A stretch of DNA of 8,406 nucleotides, taken from positions 1-8,406 of the forward strand of contig DATKND010000084.1 in NCBI GenBank assembly GCA_035541475.1. Reading direction: 5' to 3'. Positions 1-6,052 of the stretch are shown here, piece after piece. The notes beneath the pieces were generated by a model. It ran no database searches. It was not told the origin of the DNA and worked only from the letters and a program-made list of their open reading frames with translations. A program made the position numbers and the translations under genes. The first letter of the stretch is position 1. Each line of letters opens with the position of its first letter. Source of the DNA: DASUFZ01 sp035541475 (GTDB lineage: Bacteria > Myxococcota_A > UBA9160 > SMWR01).

Positions 1-1071
1 AAGATCCTCGCCGTGATCCTCGGCGAGCTCGACGAGATCAAGGAGAAGTACGCCGACGAGCGCCGCAGCGAGATCACCGCCGCCGTCGAGGGCCTCTCCA
101 CCGAGGACCTGATCGTCGAGGAGGACATGGTCGTGACCGTGTCGCACCTCGGCTACATCAAGCGCAATCCGCTGACGCAGTACCGCGCGCAGCGACGCGG
201 CGGCAAGGGCGTGAAGGGCATGGAGGCGCGCGACGAGGACTTCGTCGAGCGCCTGTTCGTCGCGTCGACGCACGCCTACATCCTGTTCTTCACGACGCGC
301 GGGCGCGCGCACTGGGTGAAGGTGCACGAGCTGCCGCAGCTCGGGCGCGCCGCGCGCGGCAAATCGCTCGCGAACCTCTTGATGCTGGCGGAGGGCGAGC
401 GCGTGCGCGCGACCTTGCCCGTGCGCTCGTTCGCGGAGGTCGTCGACGACAATGTGCTGCTGTGCACGCGCAAGGGCGTGGTCAAGAAGACGCGCCTCGA
501 CGCCTACTCGAACCCGCGCCGCGGCGGCATCATCGCCATCAACCTCGACGAGGACGACGAGCTGATCTCGGCCTGCCGCACGAGTGGCACGCAGCAAGTG
601 CTGATCGCGAGCTCGGAAGGCAAGTCGATCCGTTTCCCCGAGGAGCAGGTGCGCCCGATGGGCCGCGCGGCGGGCGGCGTGCGCGGCATGAGCCTGCGCG
701 AGGGCGACGCCGTGGTCGGGATGGAGATCCTCGAGCCGGGCGCGACGATCCTCACCGCGACGCAGTTCGGCTACGGCAAACGCACGCCGCTCGACGACTA
801 CCGGCTCCAGGGCCGCGGCGGCCAGGGCATCATCACGATCCGCACCAGCGAGCGCAACGGGAAGGTGGTGAGCGTCTCGCAGGTCGTCGACGACGACGAG
901 GTCATGTTCATCACCGACGGCGGCAAGGTGCTGCGCGCGCGCGTCTCCGGCATCTCGACCATGGGCCGCGCGACGCAGGGCGTGCGCCTCATGAACCTCG
1001 AGCCGGGCGAGAAGCTGGTCGCGATGGCGAAGCTGGCCGAGCGCGAGGAGTCGGAGACCGAGGGCGAGTAG
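1..1071 (+). CDS. gyrA: DNA gyrase subunit A, C-terminal part (5' end outside window)
   Basis: Gyrase A is the DNA-cleaving subunit of the A2B2 enzyme that puts negative supercoils into DNA. Only the last 356 codons are here; the frame is open from base 1, so the gene begins upstream. The first 25 residues match the end of the coiled-coil/breakage domain (Y-x-D-E-R-R-S-E-I pattern). The rest is the six-bladed beta-pinwheel that wraps DNA. The canonical GyrA box QRRGGKG is at 190-210, which separates GyrA from ParC. Degenerate repeats of the box mark the other blades: GRAARGK near 343, PRRGGII at 514-534, MGRAAGGVRGM at 658-690, QGRGGQG at 808-828 (nearly canonical) and MGRATQGVRLM at 961-993. 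The protein ends in a short acidic tail (REESETEGE). The hemL start lies 18 nt after the stop, so the two may be co-transcribed. The identification is firm. Confidence 0.97.
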   Translation, partial: KILAVILGELDEIKEKYADERRSEITAAVEGLSTEDLIVEEDMVVTVSHLGYIKRNPLTQYRAQRRGGKGVKGMEARDEDFVERLFVASTHAYILFFTTRGRAHWVKVHELPQLGRAARGKSLANLLMLAEGERVRATLPVRSFAEVVDDNVLLCTRKGVVKKTRLDAYSNPRRGGIIAINLDEDDELISACRTSGTQQVLIASSEGKSIRFPEEQVRPMGRAAGGVRGMSLREGDAVVGMEILEPGATILTATQFGYGKRTPLDDYRLQGRGGQGIITIRTSERNGKVVSVSQVVDDDEVMFITDGGKVLRARVSGISTMGRATQGVRLMNLEPGEKLVAMAKLAEREESETEGE

Positions 1072-1089
1072 CGGCGAAGACCGGGCGGT

Positions 1090-2393
<1,304 letters not shown>

Positions 2394-2397
<4 letters not shown>

Positions 2398-2422
2398 GGC
2401 GTATGGGGCACTCGGCTAGCAT
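2394..2422 (+). promoter_or_regulatory. Candidate sigma70-type promoter for the F0 gene cluster
   Basis: TTGAGG at 2394-2399 (4 of 6 to TTGACA) and TAGCAT at 2417-2422 (4 of 6 to TATAAT) are separated by exactly 17 nt. The -35 overlaps the hemL stop codon and abuts a perfect 10-bp palindrome, CGCGATCGCG (2384-2393). Transcription would begin near 2429, just ahead of the possible starts of the first F0 gene. This is pattern evidence only; read-through from hemL is equally possible. Confidence 0.4.
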
Positions 2423-2443
2423 GCGCCGCGTTTCGGGCCCGCG

Positions 2444-2761
2444 TTGCGAGCCCTCCCTTCAACCCCAATCCTGGATCCAGCAGCGTTGACCGGTCCGGCC
2501 GGCGGCGATGCGAAGCGGCAGCGAGCGGCGCGGCGACAGGGCATCGCGTACCAGGGTGCCTTCGAAGCCTTCGTCGCGATCCTGGTCGCGATGGGCATCG
2601 GCTACTGGGTCGACCAGCGCTTCGGAACCTCTCCCCTCTACCTCCTGATCGGTACCGGCGTCGGCTTCGCGTCCTTCGTGCTCCGGCTGCTGCGGCTCGG
2701 CCGCCAGCTGCACGAGCTCCCGGAGGACGATGTCGGCCCGCCACGCAAGGATTCGCAGTGA
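2444..2761 (+). CDS. AtpZ/AtpI-family small membrane protein of the ATP synthase cluster
   Basis: This is a small two-helix membrane protein of the AtpZ type (the 'ATPase_gene1' family) that usually opens F0F1 operons. Relatives are thought to help assemble the c-ring with AtpI or to move Mg2+/Ca2+. A basic segment (KRQRAARRQ) precedes helix 1 (about residues 38-56). Then come the family turn G-Y-W-V-D-Q-R-F-G-T-S-P and helix 2 (about 65-84), with a charged C-terminus. The start is uncertain. The frame is closed upstream by a stop at 2417-2419, and the only early starts are TTG at 2444 (105 aa) and TTG at 2486 (91 aa). Neither has a good ribosome-binding site. The stop shares GTGA with the next gene (2758-2761), so the two are probably translationally coupled. 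The family call rests on topology, the GT-x-P turn and position. Confidence 0.8.
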   Translation: MRALPSTPILDPAALTGPAGGDAKRQRAARRQGIAYQGAFEAFVAILVAMGIGYWVDQRFGTSPLYLLIGTGVGFASFVLRLLRLGRQLHELPEDDVGPPRKDSQ

Positions 2762-3207
2762 GCATCGACCCGATCGAGCGCACGAACCTGACCTTGTCCG
2801 CCGGTGCGGTGGCGGCGTCGCTGGCGCTCGCGTCGCCGGGCTTCGCGGCGAGCCTCGCCGTCGGCGCGCTGCTCGAGGCCTGGAACTTCCGCGGACTCCG
2901 CCGCTCGGCGCAGTTCCTCTTCTGGGGTGAGATCCGCGGCAGCGGCAGCTGGCTCGGTGTCTACGCGCTGCGGATGAGCCTGCTCGTGATCGGGATCGGT
3001 GCCGCGCTCTACTTCGGCGCGAACCCGATCGGCCTCTTGATCGGCCTCTCGCTGATCATGCCGGCCACGCTGATCGAGGCCTGGCGCGCGCGGCCCGCCG
3101 TCGACCCGACGGCGCCCGCGCTCGCGCAGGAGGACCCGACCTGGGAGCGCTGGAATCCGTGGCTCGCGCGCGAGCGCGCGGCCGACGAGGAGCACGAGGA
3201 CGCATGA
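2758..3207 (+). CDS. atpI: ATP synthase subunit I-like membrane protein
   Basis: This 149-aa membrane protein sits directly before subunit a, the usual place for ATP synthase protein I, which promotes c-ring assembly. Four hydrophobic helices are visible (about residues 10-26, 28-42, 67-86 and 89-108). The loop between helices 2 and 3 carries F-R-G-L-R-R. The C-terminal tail of about 40 residues is hydrophilic, rich in Trp, Arg and Glu, and probably cytoplasmic. The start is GTG at 2758, overlapping the preceding stop by 4 nt (GTGA). The stop at 3205-3207 overlaps the atpB start by 4 nt (ATGA). This chain of overlaps indicates one transcript and coupled translation. Sequence conservation in this family is low, so the name rests on topology, size and position. 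The tail looks longer than in short family members. Confidence 0.75.
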   Translation: MSIDPIERTNLTLSAGAVAASLALASPGFAASLAVGALLEAWNFRGLRRSAQFLFWGEIRGSGSWLGVYALRMSLLVIGIGAALYFGANPIGLLIGLSLIMPATLIEAWRARPAVDPTAPALAQEDPTWERWNPWLARERAADEEHEDA

Positions 3208-3899
3208 TCTTCCACCAACTCGAGCACGTGATCGGCGTCTCGTGGGTGATCCAGGCGGCGATCTTTGCCGCTCTCCTGCTCTTCGGAGGCGGCCTGCTAG
3301 TTCGCACGCGGGTCGCCGGATCGCGCGGCGGGCTCCTTCCCGACGAGGGAGTCAGCGTCCGCAACGTGCTCGAGGTGCTGGTCGAGTGGCTGGCGGGCAT
3401 GGCGCGCGACCGCATGGGCTCGAATTGGCGCCGCTACTTCCCGGTCGTCGGCACCGTGTTCTTCTTCGTGCTCTTTGCGAACCTGATCGGGCTGGTCCCG
3501 GGCTTCGAGGGCGCGACCGGCGACATCAACACGACCGCCGCACTCGCGATCGTCGTGTGGGTCTTCTACACGGCGATCGGGATCATCGAGCACGGCTCGC
3601 AGTACATCCTGAAGTTCATGGGGCCGCCGCTCGGGAAGAGTCACGTTCACTGGCTGGCGCCGTTCTTCCTGATCCTCGAGATCCCGCTCGACCTCGCACG
3701 CATCCTGACGCTCGCCGTCCGCCTGCTCGCGAACATGTTCGCGGATCACACCGTCGTCGCCGTGTGGCTGAGCATCATTCCCATCGCCGTGCCTGCCCTC
3801 TTCATGGGGCTCGGCCTGATCGTCGCGTTCCTGCAGGCCTTCGTGTTCGCGCTCCTCACGATGATCTACATCGGCCTCGCGCTCGAGGAGCCCCACTGA
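3204..3899 (+). CDS. atpB: F0F1 ATP synthase subunit a
   Basis: Subunit a is the membrane stator that forms the two half-channels leading ions to and from the c-ring. The product is 231 aa with about six hydrophobic segments. The essential stator arginine is R173 (codon 3720-3722) in L-A-V-R-L-L-A-N-M-F-A-D-H, matching E. coli R210. N177 and Q211 match E. coli N214 and Q252. H182 stands where E. coli has E219, and G204 falls at the position of H245. The C-terminal helix ends M-I-Y-I-G-L-A-L-E-E-P-H, as in other AtpB proteins. The ATG at 3204 is chosen because it overlaps the preceding stop (ATGA) and has GAGGA just upstream (3196-3200). A longer in-frame reading from 3159 would add only an Arg-rich stretch that belongs to the overlapping gene. 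The identification is firm. Confidence 0.95.
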   Translation: MIFHQLEHVIGVSWVIQAAIFAALLLFGGGLLVRTRVAGSRGGLLPDEGVSVRNVLEVLVEWLAGMARDRMGSNWRRYFPVVGTVFFFVLFANLIGLVPGFEGATGDINTTAALAIVVWVFYTAIGIIEHGSQYILKFMGPPLGKSHVHWLAPFFLILEIPLDLARILTLAVRLLANMFADHTVVAVWLSIIPIAVPALFMGLGLIVAFLQAFVFALLTMIYIGLALEEPH

Positions 3900-3900
3900 C

Positions 3901-3920
3901 GAAGCCGCAGGCGCGGCTTC
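3901..3920 (+). promoter_or_regulatory. Perfect stem-loop between atpB and atpE
   Basis: GAAGCCGC (3901-3908) and GCGGCTTC (3913-3920) pair over 8 bp around a 4-nt loop, AGGC. The stem starts one base after the atpB stop and ends 6 nt before the AAGGAGA ribosome-binding site of atpE (3927-3933). There is no U-run after it, so it is unlikely to be an ordinary terminator. A role in mRNA processing, stability or raising atpE output is plausible, because subunit c is needed in many copies per complex. The structure is seen directly; the function is inferred. Confidence 0.6.
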
Positions 3921-3943
3921 CCTCTCAAGGAGACCCTAGACCC

Positions 3944-4258
3944 ATGCGCAATCTGCGATCGACTCTTGTCTACACCGCGTGCTTCGTGCTGCTGCCCCTC
4001 GCTGCGTTCGCCGAGGACGGGAGCGGCGGCAGCAGCTGGGGCGCCGCGCTCGGAGCCGGTCTCGCGATCGGGCTCGCCGGGCTCGGCTGCGGCATCGGCC
4101 AGGGCCTCACGGCCGGCAACACCACCGCCGGCATCGCGCGCAACCCGCAGGCGGCCGGCGCGATGTTCACGAACTTCATCCTCGGCATGGTGCTGATCGA
4201 GTCGATCTCGATCTACGGGCTGGTGATCGCCTTCCTGCTCCAGGGCAAGGTCCACTGA
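3944..4258 (+). CDS. atpE: F0F1 ATP synthase subunit c, with leader peptide
   Basis: Subunit c forms the ion-carrying rotor ring. The product is 104 aa, longer than the usual 75-90. The extra length is an N-terminal signal-like leader: basic start, a hydrophobic core to about residue 20, then A-F-A-E-D with a likely cut after residue 23. Helix 1 has the packing motif G-L-G-C-G-I-G-Q-G (residues 46-54), followed by the polar loop A-R-N-P-Q (65-69). Helix 2 carries the ion-binding carboxylate E86 in L-I-E-S-I-S-I-Y. Q53, E86, S87 and Y91 line up with Q32, E65, S66 and Y70 of the Na+-binding subunit c of Ilyobacter tartaricus. V63 is replaced by L84 and T67 by I88. The ATG is 10 nt after a strong AAGGAGA (3927-3933). 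This is the last F0 gene here; subunit b and F1 genes do not follow. Confidence 0.95.
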   Translation: MRNLRSTLVYTACFVLLPLAAFAEDGSGGSSWGAALGAGLAIGLAGLGCGIGQGLTAGNTTAGIARNPQAAGAMFTNFILGMVLIESISIYGLVIAFLLQGKVH

Positions 4259-4281
4259 TCGCGCCTCGCAGGTCGAAGAGA

Positions 4282-4352
4282 CGCCGGGCGGGAGCTCGGC
4301 GCGGAACTCACCCCGTTGTTCTTCCGCGCCGAAACCGTGCCCCCGCCCGGCG
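4282..4352 (+). terminator. Nested hairpin downstream of atpE, possible transcript-end structure
   Basis: There are two perfect 11-bp stems, one inside the other. The outer stem pairs CGCCGGGCGGG (4282-4292) with CCCGCCCGGCG (4342-4352). The inner stem pairs TCGGCGCGGAA (4296-4306) with TTCCGCGCCGA (4322-4332) around a 15-nt loop. An asymmetric internal loop (3 nt against 9 nt) separates them. It starts 23 nt after the atpE stop. No U-tract follows, so it may stop transcription only weakly, protect the 3' end of the atp mRNA, or belong to a structured RNA. The pairing is seen directly; the role is inferred. Confidence 0.5.
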
Positions 4353-4359
4353 CCCTGGT

Positions 4360-4399
4360 ACCCGCCGACCCCCGGTCCCGTTAGAGGGGTTTGGCGGGT
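4360..4399 (+). other. Second hairpin in the atpE-tmk gap
   Basis: ACCCGCC (4360-4366) pairs with GGCGGGT (4393-4399). Inside it, ACCCC (4368-4372) pairs with GGGGT (4386-4390), giving 12 bp around a 13-nt loop with a small internal bulge. It begins 8 nt after the larger nested hairpin, and the sequence around its loop is less GC-pure than elsewhere (GTTAGAGGGGTTT). It could form a double terminator with its neighbour or be part of one folded RNA. Confidence 0.45.
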
Positions 4400-4520
4400 G
4401 TGCCGCCAGGCACGCAGATCCGTCTTCGCAATGCGCGTGCCACACGCGCGCGCACGGCGCGCTCGCCCGAAAGCGCGACCGTACGCACAGTTGCGTGGGC
4501 GGCAGCGCCGCGGAGGCGCT
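4400..4520 (+). repeat. Run of short inverted repeats before tmk
   Basis: Five small perfect hairpins follow one another in the rest of the gap. They are GTGCC/GGCAC (4400-4413, loop 4), GCGCGTG/CACGCGC (4433-4449, loop 3), CGCGCT/AGCGCG (4458-4477, loop 8), ACGCA/TGCGT (4483-4496, loop 4) and AGCGCC/GGCGCT (4504-4520, loop 5). Short stems arise easily in such GC-rich DNA, so each alone is weak; the back-to-back spacing is what stands out. I see no coding gene, clear promoter or known RNA family in 4259-4532. Confidence 0.35.
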
Positions 4521-4532
4521 CCGGCGTGAACG

Positions 4533-5150
4533 ATGGGGCGCGCGCCCCGCGTGAACCGCGGGCGTCTCGTCGCGCTCGAGGGGCTCGACGGCAGCGGGAA
4601 GAGCACGCAGGTCCCCGCGCTCGTCGCGGCGCTGCGCGCGCGCGGCCACGACGTGGTCGCGACGCGCGAGCCGACCGACAGCGAGTTCGGCCGGCGCATC
4701 CGCGCGATGGCGCGCTCGGGAGAGCTGGTCGCGCCCGACGAAGAGCTCCGCTGGTTCGTCGAGGATCGACGCGACCACGTCGCGCGCGTGATCGCGCCCG
4801 CGATCGCGGCGGGGCAGTGCGTGCTGACCGACCGCTACTACCTCTCGACCGTCGCGTACCAGGGCGCGCGCGGCCTCGACTGGCGGTCGATCCTCGCCGC
4901 GAGCGAGGCCGAGTTCCCGATCCCCGACCTCGCGCTCGTGTTCGAGATCGCGCCGGAGCAGGGGCTCCTGCGCGTCGGCGCGCGCCTGGGCACGGCCGCC
5001 GAGCCGGCCTTCGAGCGCGCCGACTACCTCGCGCGCGTCGGCGAGATCCTCGCCGCGATCGACCGCGACTACATCGTGCGTATCGACGCGAGCGGATCCG
5101 TCGAATCCGTGCGGGAGAAGGCGGTCGCCGCGTTAGGCAGCTTGCGCTGA
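4533..5150 (+). CDS. tmk: Thymidylate kinase
   Basis: This enzyme phosphorylates dTMP to dTDP with ATP, an essential cytoplasmic step of dTTP synthesis. At 205 aa it has normal length. The P-loop is G-L-D-G-S-G-K-S-T (residues 17-25), with no arginine in the loop, as in the bacterial (E. coli-like) type. The dTMP-contacting R-E-P follows at 45-47, and the D-R-Y-Y motif with S-T-V-A-Y-Q-G is at 100-111. The lid region (about 136-155) has scattered arginines (R137, R141, R152) and an F-E pair. The ATG at 4533 is used, but its best purine-rich site (GGAGG, 4512-4516) is 16 nt away. A GTG at 4551 would give 199 aa and keep every motif. A 14-bp palindrome lies between these two starts. The stop is only 4 bp from the stop of the convergent minus-strand gene. 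The usual partner holB is not adjacent. Confidence 0.94.
   Translation: MGRAPRVNRGRLVALEGLDGSGKSTQVPALVAALRARGHDVVATREPTDSEFGRRIRAMARSGELVAPDEELRWFVEDRRDHVARVIAPAIAAGQCVLTDRYYLSTVAYQGARGLDWRSILAASEAEFPIPDLALVFEIAPEQGLLRVGARLGTAAEPAFERADYLARVGEILAAIDRDYIVRIDASGSVESVREKAVAALGSLR
4535..4548. repeat. 14-bp perfect palindrome on the tmk start
   Basis: GGGGCGCGCGCCCC reads the same on both strands. It begins on the G of the ATG at 4533 and ends 2 nt before the alternative GTG at 4551. It could be an operator or an RNA stem that hides the ATG, or just a by-product of Gly-Arg-Ala-Pro codons in GC-rich DNA. Confidence 0.4.
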
Positions 5151-5154
5151 TGGC

Positions 5155-6036
5155 CTAGGAGCGAGGCCTTCGCGGCCACAGCGCCGGAGTTCGCGACGCG
5201 TAGTCCGCGAAGCCCGGTCTCCGCTCCGCGCTGCGCGTGTCCATCATCGGGATGCTCGCGCCGAGGAACATCGCGACCATCGCGAGCGGCCCGATCGCGG
5301 TCCACCACCAGCCGGTCGGCCAGGCTGCGACCGAGAAGAGCCAGAGCGACACCCAGAAGAGGATCTCGCCGAGGTAGTTCGGATGACGCGACCAGCGCCA
5401 GAGGCCGACGTCCATCAACGCGCCGGGCTTCGCCTGGGCGAACGCGCGGCGCTGCTCGTCGGCGGCGAGCTCGAGCCCGGTCGCCAGGAGTCCGACCGCG
5501 ACCGCGAGCCAGCCGATCGCGCCGAGCGAGCCGTCGCCGCGCGTCAGCGCCGGCCACATCGGGATGCAGCCGAGGAAGATCACGAGCGTCGGGAAGACCT
5601 CGACACCGAGCAGCTGCACCGCCCAGCGCGGCAGCGGCGCGCGCTCGTAGAGCATGAGATAGCGCCAGTCCTCGTGGTGCAGGCCCGGGCAGCCAACCGC
5701 CCAGTTCAGGGTGAGCCGCGCTGCCCAGGCGGAGACCACGATCAAGAGCGCCGTGCACAGCGCCGTCCCGAAGGACGCGCCGATGTGCGCGAAGTAGAGC
5801 GCGACGAAGGGCGGGACCACGCTCCAGTACGGATCGAAGACGGAGCCGTTGTTCCAGATCCGCGTCGCGACGAACGTGACGAGCATCGCCGCCACCATGC
5901 CCGCTGCGACGTTCGTCAGCGGGTGCGCGCCGAGCCGGTGGAAGAACCACTCCGCCACGCCGATCGCGACGACGTAGACGAGCCCGATCCACGCGAGGGA
6001 TGCGGCGCGGCCGTGACGCGCGGGTGCGCTCGACAC
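5155..6036 (-). CDS. DUF1295 / steroid 5-alpha-reductase-like membrane protein
   Basis: This 293-aa polytopic membrane protein belongs to the DUF1295 group, related to steroid 5-alpha-reductases and isoprenylcysteine methyltransferases. Members are presumed lipid reductases or methyltransferases; the substrate here is unknown. About eight hydrophobic segments are visible. Family marks include W-N-N-G-S-V-F-D-P-Y-W-S near residue 61-72, H-E-D-W-R-Y near 121-126, and the cofactor-binding hallmark R-H-P-N-Y-L-G-E at 217-224. The C-terminus has the typical pattern with R-R-P-G-F-A-D-Y-A and a terminal W-P-R-R. The start is GTG at 6036, because no ATG occurs before residue 47 and that would remove a helix. 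The ribosome-binding site is weak. The upstream membrane-protein gene ends 16 nt before this start, so the two probably form an operon. The 3' end faces tmk with a 4-bp gap. Confidence 0.85.
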   Translation of the reverse strand: MSSAPARHGRAASLAWIGLVYVVAIGVAEWFFHRLGAHPLTNVAAGMVAAMLVTFVATRIWNNGSVFDPYWSVVPPFVALYFAHIGASFGTALCTALLIVVSAWAARLTLNWAVGCPGLHHEDWRYLMLYERAPLPRWAVQLLGVEVFPTLVIFLGCIPMWPALTRGDGSLGAIGWLAVAVGLLATGLELAADEQRRAFAQAKPGALMDVGLWRWSRHPNYLGEILFWVSLWLFSVAAWPTGWWWTAIGPLAMVAMFLGASIPMMDTRSAERRPGFADYASRTPALWPRRPRS

Positions 6037-6052
6037 GGCGCACAGGCTACCG

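Noticed and set aside
1072..1089. A terminator or promoter between gyrA and hemL
   Set aside because: Only 18 nt, with no inverted repeat and no recognisable hexamers.
3242..4258. A 338-codon reading that would fuse an Arg/His-rich N-terminus to subunit c
   Set aside because: Its first part is an off-frame reading of atpB. The ATG at 3944 with AAGGAGA and a proper signal peptide is the real start.
4259..4532. Possible tmRNA, 6S or SRP RNA in the atpE-tmk gap, read on either strand
   Set aside because: A short GGTTTCG-like stretch on the minus strand was the only resemblance. The other conserved elements of these RNAs could not be found.
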